NCBI RefSeq assembly: GCF_051020975.1
Contig: NW_027478159.1
Location: 18,926,501-18,990,500 of the forward strand
DNA from: Osmia lignaria lignaria
Taxonomy: Eukaryota; Arthropoda; Insecta; Hymenoptera; Megachilidae
Direction: 5' to 3'
Length of the DNA: 64,000 bases
Position numbers and translations under genes: made by a program
Notes under the pieces: model-generated
Database searches by the model: none
What the model was told of the DNA's origin: nothing
Seen by the model: only the letters and a program-made list of their open reading frames with translations
Part shown: positions 1 through 11,308 of the stretch, piece after piece
Numbering within the stretch: the first letter of the stretch is position 1
Layout of the letters: each line of letters starts with the position of its first letter

Positions 1-316
1 ATGCGTAGTTCTCGAGATATATCAAGATATTTAAAAGTTCCGAAGCCGCACCAACATAATAGAGATACAGAAACACCGTGGCCCCTTTCTTTGAGATAAC
101 TCTGCACTATTGCGAGCTGCAAATACTACTTCCAGCTTAGCTGTGCAGAAGAAGAACAACAAGAAGAAGAAATATCTCGAAATATGTCCGTCAGGCCCCT
201 TCCCTTGAGATATATCTGCAAATATCTCGGAAACGAAGCGAGCTATGGCAAAATGTTAAGAGAACTTTTTTGTAGAGAATTAAGTTTCCTACTTTTTATG
301 TTCTATGATATTTTTT
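1..316. repeat. Partial first monomer (consensus positions 7-322)
   Basis: The window opens six bases into a monomer, at ATGCGTAGTTCTCG. This copy carries the AAATACTAC variant in place of AAATGCCAC and the AGAGAACT variant before the T-run. It therefore belongs to the same lineage as the monomers at 2249, 5791, 10329, 14881 and 25543. Confidence 0.95.
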
Positions 317-638
317 GATCAGATGCATAGTTCTCGAGATATATCAAGATATTTAAAAGTTCCGAAGCCGCACCAACATAATAGAGATACAGAAACACCG
401 TGGCCCCTTTCTTTGAGATAACTCTGCACTATTGCGAGCTGCAAATGCCACTTCCAGCTTAGCTGTGCAGAAGAAGAGCAACAAGAAGAAGAAATATCTC
501 GAAATATGTCCGTCAGGCCCCTTCCCTTGAGATGTATCTGCAAATATCTCGGAAACGAAGCGAGCTATGGCAAAATGTTAAGAGACCTCTTTTGTAGAGA
601 ATTAAGTTTCCTACTTTTTATGTTCTATGATATTTTTT

Positions 639-2530
639 TGTCAGATGCGTAGTTCTCGAGATATATCAAGATATTTTAAAGTTCCGAAGCCGCACCAACA
701 TAATAGAGATACAGAAACACCGTGGCCCCTTTCTTTGAGATAACTCTTCACTATTGCGAGCTGCAAATGCCACTTCCAGCTTAGCTGTGCAGAAGAAGAA
801 CAACAAGAAGATGAAATATCTCGAAATATGTCCGTCAGGCCCCTTCCCTTGAGATGTATCTGCAAATATCTCGGAAACGAAGCGAGCTATGGCAAAATGT
901 TAAGAGACCTTTTTTGTAGAGAATTATGTTTCCTACTTTTTATGTTCTATGATATTTTTTGATCAGATGCATAGTTCTCGAGATATATCAAGATATTTAA
1001 AAGTTCCGAAGCCGCACCAACATAATAGAGATACAGAAACACCGTGGCCCCTTTCTTTGAGATAACTCTGCACTATTGCGAGCTGCAAATGCCACTTCCA
1101 GCTTAGCTGTGCAGAAGAAGAGCAACAAGAAGAAGAAATATCTCGAAATATGTCCGTCAGGCCCCTTCCCTTGAGATGTATCTGCAAATATCTCGGAAAC
1201 GAAGCGAGGTATGGCAAAATGTTAAGAGACCTCTTTTGTAGAGAATTAAGTTTCCTACTTTTTATGTTCTATGATATTTTTTTGTCAGATGCGTAGTTCT
1301 CGAGATATATCAAGATATTTAAAAGTTCCGAAGCCGCACCAACATAATAGAGATACAGGAACACCGTGGCCCCTTTCTTTGAGATAACTCTGCACTATTG
1401 CGAGCTGGAAATGCCACTTCCAGTTTGGCTGTGCAGAAGAAGAACAACAAGAAGAAGAAATATCTCGAAATATGTCCGTCAGGCCCCTTCCCTTGAGATA
1501 AATCTGCAAATATCTCGGAAACGAAGCGAGCTATGGCAAGATGTTAAGAGACCTTTTTTGTAGAGAATTAAGTTTCCTACTTTTTATGTAGTATGATATT
1601 TTTTGATCAGATGCGTAGTTCTCGAGATATATCAAGATATTTAAAAGTTCCGAAGCCGCACCAACATAATAGAGATACAGAAACACCGTGGCCCCTTTCT
1701 TTGAGATAACTCTGCACTATTGCGAGCTGCAAATGCCACTTCCAGCTTAGCTGTGCAGAAGAAGAACAACAAGAAGATGAAATATCTCGAAATATGTCCG
1801 TCAGGCCCCTTCCCTTGAGATGTATCTGCAAATATCTCGGAAACGAAGCGAGCTATGGCAAAATGTTAAGAGACCTTTTTTGTAGAGAATTATGTTTCCT
1901 ACTTTTTATGTTCTATGATATTTTTTGATCAGATGCATAGTTCTCGAGATATATCAAGATATTTAAAAGTTCCGAAGCCGCACCAACATAATAGAGATAC
2001 AGAAACACCGTGGCCCCTTTCTTTGAGATAACTCTGCACTATTGCTAGCTGCAAATGCCACTTCCAGCTTAGCTGTGCAGAAGAAGAACAACAAGAAGGT
2101 GAAATATCTCGAAATATGTCCGTCAGGCCCCTTCCCTTGAGATGTATCTGCAAATATCTCGGAAACGAAGCGAGCTATCGCAAAATGTTAAGAGACCTTT
2201 TTTGTAGAGAATTATGTTTCCTACTTTTTATGTTCTATGATATTTTTTGATCAGATGCATAGTTCTCGAGATATATCAAGATATTTAAAAGTTCCGAAGC
2301 CGCACCAACATAATAGAGATACAGAAACACCGTGGCCCCTTTCTTTGAGATAACTCTGCACTATTGCGAGCTGCAAATACTACTTCCAGCTTAGCTGTGC
2401 AGAAGAAGTACAACAAGAAGAAGAAATATCTCGAAATATGTCCGTCAGGCCCCTTCCCTTGAGATATATCTGCAAATATCTCGGAAACGAAGCGAACTAT
2501 GGCAAAATGTTAAGAGACCTTTTTTGTAGA
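639..2530. repeat. Segmental duplication D1, copy 1 (about six monomers)
   Basis: Monomers starting at 639, 961, 1283, 1605, 1927 and 2249 recur in the same order at 4181, 4503, 4825, 5147, 5469 and 5791 (offset 3542, eleven monomers). Private variants are shared: GATATTTTAAAG at the start, GCGAGGTATGG in the second, GCAAGATG with ATGTAGTATG in the third, ATTGCTAGC with GAAGGTGAAAT in the fifth, and AAATACTAC with GCGAACTATGG in the sixth. Homology also extends a little upstream into the monomer at 317. Confidence 0.9.
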
Positions 2531-2570
2531 GAATTATGTTTCCTACTTTTTATGTTCTATGATATTTTTT

Positions 2571-3214
2571 GATCAGATGCATAGTTCTCGAGATATATCA
2601 AGATATTTAAAAGTTCCGAAGCCGCACCAACATAATAGAGATACAGAAACACCGTGGCCCCTTTCTTTGAGATAACACTGCACTATTGCGAGCTGCAAAT
2701 GCCACTTCCAGCTTAGCTGTGCAGAAGAAGAGCAACAAGAAGAAGAAATATCTCGAAATATGTCCGTCAGGCCCCTTCCCTTGAGATGTATCTGCAAATA
2801 TCTCGGAAACGAAGCGAGCTATGGCAAAATGTTAAGAGACCTTTTTTGTAGAGAATTAAGTTTCCTACTTTTTATGTTCTATGATATTTTTTTGTCAGAT
2901 GCGTAGTTCTCGAGATATATCAAGATATTTAAAAGTTCCGAAGCCGCACCAACATAATAGAGATACAGGAACACCGTGGCCCCTTTCTTTGAGATAACTC
3001 TGCACTATTGCGAGCTGGAAATGCCACTTCCAGTTTGGCTGTGCAGAAGAAGAACAACAAGAAGAAGAAATATCTCGAAATATGTCCGTCAGGCCCCTTC
3101 CCTGGAGATATATCTGCAAATATCTCGGAAACGAAGCGAGCTATGGCAAAATGTTAAGAGACCTTTTTTGTAGAGAATTAAGTTTTCCACTTTTTATGTT
3201 CTATGATATTTTTT
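2571..3214. repeat. Two monomers absent from the second mosaic block
   Basis: The monomer at 2571 has GATAACACTGCAC. The one at 2893 is an N-type copy (CTGGAAATG with CCAGTTT) that resembles those at 1283 and 4825 and carries CCCTGGAGATAT. They lie between the D1 and D2 source segments and are missing between the D1 and D2 copies at 6075-6113. Confidence 0.8.
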
Positions 3215-3858
3215 CATCAGATGCGTAGTTCTCGAGATATATCAAGATATTTATAAGTTCCGAAGCCGCACCAACATAATAGAGATACAGAAACACCGTG
3301 GCCCCTTTCTTTGATATAACTCTGCACTATTGCGAGCTGCAAATGCCACTTCCAGCTTAGCTGCGCAGAAGAAGAACAACAAGAAGAAGAAATATCTCGA
3401 AATATGTCCGTCAGGCCCCTTCCCTTGAGATAAATCTGCAAATATCTCGGAAACGAAGCGAGCTATGGCAAAATGTTAAGAGACCTTTTTTGTAGAGAAT
3501 TAAGTTTCCCACTTTTTATGTTCTATGATATTTTTTGATCAGATGCGTAGTTCTCGAGATATATCAAGATATTTAAAAGTTCCGAAGCCGCACCAACATA
3601 ATAGAGATACAGAAACACCGTGGCCCCTTTCTTTGAGATAACTCTGCACTATTGCGAGCTGCAAATGCCACTTCCAGCTTAGCTGTGCAGAAGAAGAACA
3701 ACAAGAAGAAGAAATATCTCGAAATATGTCCGTCAGGCCCCTTCCCTTGAGATAAATCTGCAAATATCGCGGAAACGAAGCGAGCTATGGCAAAATGTTA
3801 AGAGACGTTTTTTGTACAGAATTAAGTTTCCTACTTTTTATGTTCTATGATATTTGTT
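3215..3858. repeat. Dimer D2, copy 1
   Basis: Two monomers recognisable by TTTTTTCATCAG at the junction, ATATTTATAAG, GATATAACTC and GCTGCGCAG in the first, and ATATCGCGG with GACGTTTTTTGTACAG and ATTTGTTGATC in the second. They recur at 6113-6756 (offset 2898, nine monomers). Confidence 0.9.
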
Positions 3859-4180
3859 GATCAGATGCGTAGTTCTCGAGATATATCAAGATATTTAAAA
3901 TTTCCGAAGCCGCACCAACATAATAGAGATACAGAAACACCGTGGCCCCTTTCTTTGAGATAACTCTGCACTATTGCGAGCTGGAAATGCCACTTCCAGT
4001 TTAGCTGTGCAGAAGAAGAACAACAAGAAGAAGAAATATCTCGAAATATGTCCGTCAGGCCCCTTCCCTTGAGATGTATCTGCAAATATCTCGGAAACGA
4101 AGCGAGCTATGGCAAAATTTTAAGAGACCTCTTTTGTAGAGAATTAAGTTTCCTACTTTTTATGTTCTATGATATTTTTT

Positions 4181-6075
4181 TGTCAGATGCGTAGTTCTCG
4201 AGATATATCAAGATATTTTAAAGTTCCGAAGCCGCACCAACATAATAGAGATACAGAAACACCGTGGCCCCTTTCTTTGAGATAACTCTTCACTATTGCG
4301 AGCTGCAAATGCCACTTCCAGCTTAGCTGTGCAGAAGAAGAACAACAAGAAGATGAAATATCTCGAAATATGTCCGTCAGGCCCCTTCCCTTGAGATGTA
4401 TCTGCAAATATCTCGGAAACGAAGCGAGCTATGGCAAAATGTTAAGAGACCTTTTTTGTAGAGAATTATGTTTCCTACTTTTTATGTTCTATGATATTTT
4501 TTGATCAGATGCATAGTTCTCGAGATATATCAAGATATTTAAAAGTTCCGAAGCCGCACCAACATAATAGAGATACAGAAACACCGTGGCCCCTTTCTTT
4601 GAGATAACTCTGCACTATTGCGAGCTGCAAATGCCACTTCCAGCTTAGCTGTGCAGAAGAAGAGCAACAAGAAGAAGAAATATCTCGAAATATGTCCGTC
4701 AGGCCCCTTCCCTTGAGATGTATCTGCAAATATCTCGGAAACGAAGCGAGGTATGGCAAAATGTTAAGAGACCTCTTTTGTAGAGAATTAAGTTTCCTAC
4801 TTTTTATGTTCTATGATATTTTTTTGTCAGATGCGTAGTTCTCGAGATATATCAAGATATTTAAAAGTTCCGAAGCCGCACCAACATAATAGAGATACAG
4901 GAACACCGTGGCCCCTTTCTTTGAGATAACTCTGCACTATTGCGAGCTGGAAATGCCACTTCCAGTTTGGCTGTGCAGAAGAAGAACAACAAGAAGAAGA
5001 AATATCTCGAAATATGTCCGTCAGGCCCCTTCCCTTGAGATAAATCTGCAAATATCTCGGAAACGAAGCGAGCTATGGCAAGATGTTAAGAGACCTTTTT
5101 TGTAGAGAATTAAGTTTCCTACTTTTTATGTAGTATGATATTTTTTGATCAGATGCGTAGTTCTCGAGATATATCAAGATATTTAAAAGTTCCGAAGCCG
5201 CACCAACATAATAGAGATACAGAAACACCGTGGCCCCTTTCTTTGAGATAACTCTGCACTATTGCGAGCTGCAAATGCCACTTCCAGCTTAGCTGTGCAG
5301 AAGAAGAACAACAAGAAGATGAAATATCTCGAAATATGTCCGTCAGGCCCCTTCCCTTGAGATGTATCTGCAAATATCTCGGAAACGAAGCGAGCTATGG
5401 CAAAATGTTAAGCGACCTTTTTTGTAGAGAATTATGTTTCCTACTTTTTATGTTCTATGATATTTTTTGATCAGATGCATAGTTCTCGAGATATATCAAG
5501 ATATTTAAAAGTTCCGAAGCCGCACCAACATAATAGAGATACAGAAACACCGTGGCCCCTTTCTTTGAGATAACTCTGCACTATTGCTAGCTGCAAATGC
5601 CACTTCCAGCTTAGCTGTGCAGAAGAAGAACAACAAGAAGGTGAAATATCTCGAAATATGTCCGTCAGGCCCCTTCCCTTGAGATGTATCTGCAAATATC
5701 TCGGAAACGAAGCGAGCTATCGCAAAATGTTAAGAGACCTTTTTTGTAGAGAATTATGTTTCCTACTTTTTATGTTCTATGATATTTTTTGATCAGATGC
5801 ATAGTTCTCGAGATATATCAAGATATTTAAAAGTTCCGAAGCCGCACCAACATAATAGAGATACAGAAACACCGTGGCCCCTTTCTTTGAGATAACTCTG
5901 CACTATTGCGAGCTGCAAATACTACTTCCAGCTTAGCTGTGCAGAAGAAGTACAACAAGAAGAAGAAATATCTCGAAATATGTCCGTCAGGCCCCTTCCC
6001 TTGAGATATATCTGCAAATATCTCGGAAACGAAGCGAACTATGGCAAAATGTTAAGAGACCTTTTTTGTAGAGAA
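4181..6075. repeat. Segmental duplication D1, copy 2
   Basis: Copy of 639-2530. I noted one clear difference (AAGCGACC near 5413 for AAGAGACC). Copy 2 leaves this alignment within the monomer at 5791, around 6060-6085, and continues as a copy of 3160-3858 instead. Two monomers of the source (2571-3214) are therefore skipped. Confidence 0.9.
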
Positions 6076-6112
6076 TTAAGTTTTCCACTTTTTATGTTCT
6101 ATGATATTTTTT

Positions 6113-6756
6113 CATCAGATGCGTAGTTCTCGAGATATATCAAGATATTTATAAGTTCCGAAGCCGCACCAACATAATAGAGATACAGAAACACCGTGGC
6201 CCCTTTCTTTGATATAACTCTGCACTATTGCGAGCTGCAAATGCCACTTCCAGCTTAGCTGCGCAGAAGAAGAACAACAAGAAGAAGAAATATCTCGAAA
6301 TATGTCCGTCAGGCCCCTTCCCTTGAGATAAATCTGCAAATATCTCGGAAACGAAGCGAGCTATGGCAAAATGTTAAGAGACCTTTTTTGTAGAGAATTA
6401 AGTTTCCCACTTTTTATGTTCTATGATATTTTTTGATCAGATGCGTAGTTCTCGAGATATATCAAGATATTTAAAAGTTCCGAAGCCGCACCAACATAAT
6501 AGAGATACAGAAACACCGTGGCCCCTTTCTTTGAGATAACTCTGCACTATTGCGAGCTGCAAATGCCACTTCCAGCTTAGCTGTGCAGAAGAAGAACAAC
6601 AAGAAGAAGAAATATCTCGAAATATGTCCGTCAGGCCCCTTCCCTTGAGATAAATCTGCAAATATCGCGGAAACGAAGCGAGCTATGGCAAAATGTTAAG
6701 AGACGTTTTTTGTACAGAATTAAGTTTCCTACTTTTTATGTTCTATGATATTTGTT
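6113..6756. repeat. Dimer D2, copy 2
   Basis: Copy of 3215-3858 with the same private variants. It follows D1 copy 2 directly, so D1 copy 2 and D2 copy 2 form one mosaic block. That block equals 639-3858 minus exactly two monomers. Confidence 0.9.
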
Positions 6757-8044
6757 GATCAGATGCGTAGTTCTCGAGATATATCAAGATATTTAAAAGT
6801 TCCGAAGCCGCACCAACATAATAGAGATACAGAAACACCGTGGCCCCTTTCTTTGAGATAACTCTGCACTATTGCGAGCTGGAAATGCCACTTCCAGTTT
6901 AGCTGTGCAGAAGAAGAACAACAAGAAGAAGAAATATCTCGAAATATGTCCGTCAGGCACCTTCCCTTGAGATAAATCTGCAAATATCTCGGAAACGTAG
7001 CGAGCTATGGCAAAATGTTGAGAGACCTCTTTTGTAGAGAATTAAGTTTCCCACTTTTTATGTTCTATGATATTTTTTGATCAGATGCGTAGTTCTCGAG
7101 ATATATCAAGATATTTAAAAGTTCCGAAGCCGCACCAACATAATAGAGATACAGAAACACCGTGGCCCCTTTCTTTGAGATAACTCTGCACTATTGCGAG
7201 CTGCAAATGCCACTTCCAGCTTAGCTGTGCAGAAGAAGAACAACAAGAAGAAGAAATATCTCGAAATATGTCCGTCAGGCCCCTTCCCTTGAGATATATC
7301 TGCAAATATCTCGGAAACGAAGCGAGCTATGGCAAAATGTTAAGAGACCTTTTTTGTAGAGAATTAAGTTTCCCACTTTTTACGTTCTATGAGATTTTTT
7401 GATCAGATGCGTAGTTCTCGAGATATATCAAGATATTTATAAGTTCCGAAGCCGCACCAACATAATAGAGATACAGAAACACCGTGGCCCCTTTCTTTGA
7501 GATAACTCTGCACTATTGCGAGCTGCAAATGCCACTTCCAGCTTAGCTGTGCAGAAGAAGAACAACAAGAAGAAGAAATATCTCGAAATATGTCCGTCAG
7601 GCCCCTTCCCTTGAGATGTATCTGCAAATATCTCGGAAACGAAGCGAGCTATGGCAAAATGTTAAGAGACCTTTTTTGTAGAGAATTATGTTTCCTACTT
7701 TTTATGTTCTATGATATTTGTTGATCAGATGCGTAGTTCTCGAGATATATCAAGATATTTAAAAGTTCCGAAGCCGCACCAACATAATAGAGATACAGAA
7801 ACACCGTGGCCCCTCTCTTTGAGATAACTCTGCACTATTGCGAGCTGCAAATGCCACTTCCAGCTTAGCTGTGCAGAAGAAGAACAACAAGAAGAAGAAA
7901 TATCTCGAAATATGTCCGTCAGGCCCCTTCCCTTGAGATATATCTGCGAATATCTCGGAAACGAAGCGAGCTATGGCAAAATGTTAAGAGACCTTTTTTG
8001 TAGAGAATTATGTTTCCTACAATTTATGTTCTCTGATATTTTTT
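6757..8044. repeat. Four monomers linking region 1 to region 2
   Basis: The monomer at 6757 has CAGGCACCTTCCC, GAAACGTAGCG and GTTGAGAG, the signature of the first monomer of the later six-monomer unit H6. The one at 7401 (ATATTTATAAG) resembles the monomers at 15525 and 26187. The one at 7723 (CCCCTCTCTTTGAG, then CTACAATTTATG) resembles the fourth H6 monomer. This stretch looks like an ancestral or recombined version of later units. Confidence 0.7.
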
Positions 8045-8366
8045 GATCAGAAGCGTAGTTTTCGAGATATATCGAGATATTTAAAAGTTCCGAAGCCGCA
8101 CCAACATAATAGAGATACAGAAACACCGTGGCCCCTTTCTTTGAGATAACTCTGCACTAGTGCGAGCCGCAAATGCCACTTCCAGCTTAGCTGTGCAGAA
8201 GAAGAACAACAAGAAGAAGAAATATCTCGAAACATGTCCGTCAGGCCCCTTCCCTTGAGATAAATCTGCAAATATCTCGGAAACGAAGCGAGCTATGGCA
8301 AAATGTTAAGAGACCTTTTTTGTAGAGAATAAAGTTTCGTACTTTTTATGTTCTATGATATTTTTT

Positions 8367-9040
8367 GATCAGAAGCGTAGTTTTCAAGATATATCGAGAT
8401 ATTTAAAAGTTCCGAAGCCGCACCAACATAATAGAGATTCAGAAACACCGTGGCCCCTTTCTTTGAGATAACGCTGCACTAGTGCGAGCCGCAATTGCCA
8501 CTTCCAGCTTAGCTGTGCAGAAGAAGAACAACAAGAAGAAGAACAACAAGAAGAAGAAATATCTCGAAATATGTCCGTCAGGCCCCTTCCCTTGAGATAA
8601 ATCTGCAAATATCTCGGAAACGAAGCGAGCTATGGCAAAATGTTAAGAGACCTTTTTTGTAGAGAATTAAGTTTCCTACTTTTTATGTTCTATGATATTT
8701 TTTGATCAGATGTGTAGTTCTCGAGATATATCAAGATATTTAAAAGTTCCGAAGCCGCACCAACATAATAGAGATACAGAAACACCGTGGCCCCTTTCTT
8801 TGAGATAACTCTGCACTATTGCGAGCTGCGAATGCCACTTCCAGCTTAGCTGTGCAGAAGAAGAACAACAAGAAGAAGAACAACAAGAAGAAGAAATATC
8901 TCGAAATATGTCCGTCAGGCCCCTTCCCTTGAGATAAATCTGCAAATATCTCGGAAACGAAGCGAGCTATCGCAAAATGTTAAGAGACCTTTTTTGTAGA
9001 GAATTAAGTTTCCTACTTTTTATGTTCTATGATATTTTTT
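8367..9040. repeat. Two adjacent 337-bp monomers
   Basis: Both carry one extra copy of the 15-bp AAGAACAACAAGAAG module in the purine block. The first (8367-8703) is type B with GAGATTCAG, AACGCTGCACTAGTG and CCGCAATTGCC. The second (8704-9040) is type A with AGATGTGTAG and GCTGCGAATG. The two backgrounds are quite different, so either the insertion arose twice or it was moved by gene conversion. Confidence 0.9.
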
Positions 9041-10328
9041 GATCAGATGTGTAGTTCTCGAGATATATCAAGATATTTAAAAGTTCCGAAGCCGCACCAA
9101 CATAATAGAGATACAGAAACACCGTGGCCCCTTTCTTTGAGATAACTCTGCACTATTGCGAGCTGCAAATGCCACTTCCAGCTTAGCTGTGCAGAAGAAG
9201 AACAACAAGAAGAAGAAATATCTCGAAATATGTCCGTCAGGCCCCTTCCCTTGAGATAAATCTGCAAATATCTCGGAAACGAAGCGAGCTATGGCAAAAT
9301 GTTAAGAGACGTTTTTTGTACAGAATTAAGTTTCCTACTTTTTATGTTCTATGATATTTGTTGATCAGATGCGTAGTTCTCGAGATATATCAAGATATTT
9401 AAAAGTTCCGAAGCCGCACCAACATAATAGAGATACAGAAACACCGTGGCCCCTTTCTTTGGGATAACTCTGCACTATTGCGAGCTGGAAATGCCACTTC
9501 CAGTTTAGCTGTGCAGAAGAAGAACAACAAGAAGAAGTAATATCTCGAAATATGTCCGTCAGGACCCTTCCCTTGAGATAAATCTGCAAATATCTCGGAA
9601 ACGAAGCGAGCTATGGCAAAACGTTAAGAAACCTTTTTTGTAGAGAATTATGTTTCATACAATTTATGTGCTATGATATTTTTTGATCAGATGCGTAGTT
9701 TTCGAGATATATCGAGATATTTAAAAGTCCCGAAGCCGCACCAACATAATAGAGGTACAGAAACTCCGTGGCCCCTTTCTTTGAGATAACTCTGCACTAT
9801 TGCGAGCTGCAAATGCCACTTCCAGCTTAGCTGTGCAGAAGAAGAACAACAAGAAGATGAAATATCTCGAAATATGTCCGTCAGGCCCCTTCCCTTGAGA
9901 TGTATCTGCAAATATCTCGGAAACGAAGCGAGCTATGGCAAAATGTTAAGAGACCTTTTTTGTAGAGAATTATGTTTCCTACTTTTTATGTTCTATGATA
10001 TTTTTTGATCAGATGCGTAGTTCTCGAGATATATCAAGATATTTAAAAGTTCCGAAGCCGCACCAACATAATAGAGATACAGAAACACCGTGGCCCCTTT
10101 CTTTGAGATAACTCTGCACTATTGCTAGCTGCAAATGCCACTTCCAGCTTAGCTGTGCAGACGAAGAACAACAAGAAGGTGAAATATCTCGAAATATGTC
10201 CGTCAGGCCCCTTCCCTTGAGATGTATCTGCAAATATCTCGGAAACGAAGCGAGCTATCGCAAAATGTTAAGAGACCTTTTTTGTAGAGAATTATGTTTC
10301 CTACTTTTTATGTTCTATGATATTTTTT

Positions 10329-10649
10329 GATCAGATGCATAGTTCTCGAGATATATCAAGATATTTAAAAGTTCCGAAGCCGCACCAACATAATAGAGAT
10401 ACAGAAACACCGTGGCCCCTTTCTTTGAGATAACTCTGCACTATTGCGAGCTGCAAATACTACTTCCAGCTTAGCTGTGCAGAAGAAGTACAACAAGAAG
10501 AAGAAATATCTCGAAATATGTCCGTCAGGCCCCTTCCCTTGAGATATATCCGCAAATATCTCGGAAACGAAGCGAGCTATGGCAAAATGTTAAGAGAACT
10601 TTTTGTAGAGAATTAAGTTTCCTACTTTTTATGTTCTACGATATTTTTT
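10329..10649. repeat. 321-bp monomer with AAATACTAC variant
   Basis: One T is missing from the T-run near 10600 (ACTTTTTGTAG). The otherwise identical copies at 14881 and 25543 keep the full run, so the deletion postdates the duplication or is a sequencing error in a homopolymer. Confidence 0.85.
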
Positions 10650-10971
10650 GATCAGATGCGTAGTTCTCGAGATATATCAAGATATTTAAAAGTTCCGAAG
10701 CCGCACCAACATAATAGAGATACAGAAACACCGTGGCCCCTTTCTTTCAGATAACTCTGCACTATTGCGAGCTGCAAATGCCACGTTCAGCTTAGCTGTG
10801 CAGAAGAAGAACAACAAGAAGATGAAATATCTCGAAATATGTCCGTCAGGCCCCTTCCCTTGAGATAAATCTGCAAATATCTCGGAAACGAAGCGAGCTA
10901 TGGCAAAATGTTAAGAGACCTTTTTTGTAGAGAATAAAGTTTCGTACTTTTTATGTTCTATGATATTTTTT

Positions 10972-11308
10972 GATCAGAAGCGTAGTTTTCAAGATATATC
11001 GAGATATTTAAAAGTTCCGAAGCCGCACCAACATAATAGAGATTCAGAAACACCGTGGCCCCTTTCTTTGAGATAACGCTGCACTAGTGCGAGCCGCAAT
11101 TGCCACTTCCAGCTTAGCTGTGCAGAAGAAGAACAACAAGAAGAAGAACAACAAGAAGAAGAAATATCTCGAAATATGTCCGTCAGGCCCCTTCCCTTGA
11201 GATAAATCTGCAAATATCTCGGAAACGAAGCGAGCTATGGCAAAATGTTAAGAGACCTTTTTTGTAGAGAATTAAGTTTCCTACTTTTTATGTTCTATGA
11301 TATTTTTT
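10972..11308. repeat. 337-bp type-B monomer ahead of H6 copy 1
   Basis: Matches the monomer at 8367 and the sixth monomer of H6. The preceding monomer (10650) switches in its 3' half to the sequence that precedes 8367 (AGAATAAAGTTTCGTAC), which marks a recombination joint around 10860-10930. Confidence 0.85.

Larger units (their letters stand above)
317..8044. repeat. Region 1: array segment built only of type-A monomers
   Basis: Twenty-four complete monomers (starts 317 to 7723), all 322 bp. All begin with the A-type junction (AGATGCGTAG or AGATGCATAG, then TTCTCGAGATATATCAAG). The GCATAG variant is frequent here and marks this part of the array. Five junctions (before 639, 1283, 2893, 4181 and 4825) have TTTTTTTGTCAG instead of TTTTTTGATCAG. 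No type-B monomer is present, unlike everything after 8045. Confidence 0.85.
8045..10860. repeat. Segmental duplication D3, copy 1 (nine monomers)
   Basis: Monomers at 8045, 8367 (337 bp), 8704 (337 bp), 9041, 9363, 9685, 10007, 10329 and most of 10650 recur at 12597, 12919, 13256, 13593, 13915, 14237, 14559, 14881 and 15203 (offset 4552). Shared private marks include GAAGAAGTAATATC, ATTTATGTGCTATG, AGAGGTACAG with AACTCCGTGG, and CAGACGAAGAAC. I noted two differences: TATCGCAAAATG at about 8970 against TATGGCAAAATG, and a one-base loss in the T-run at about 10600. Confidence 0.9.

Noticed and set aside
1366..1563. Plus-strand open frames of 60-65 codons (also near 2976, 4908, 24019 and 35003)
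   Set aside because: They start at GTG inside CACCGTGGCCCC and are simply monomers where a stop is missing. There is no ATG start, no recognisable domain, and no conservation beyond that of the satellite.
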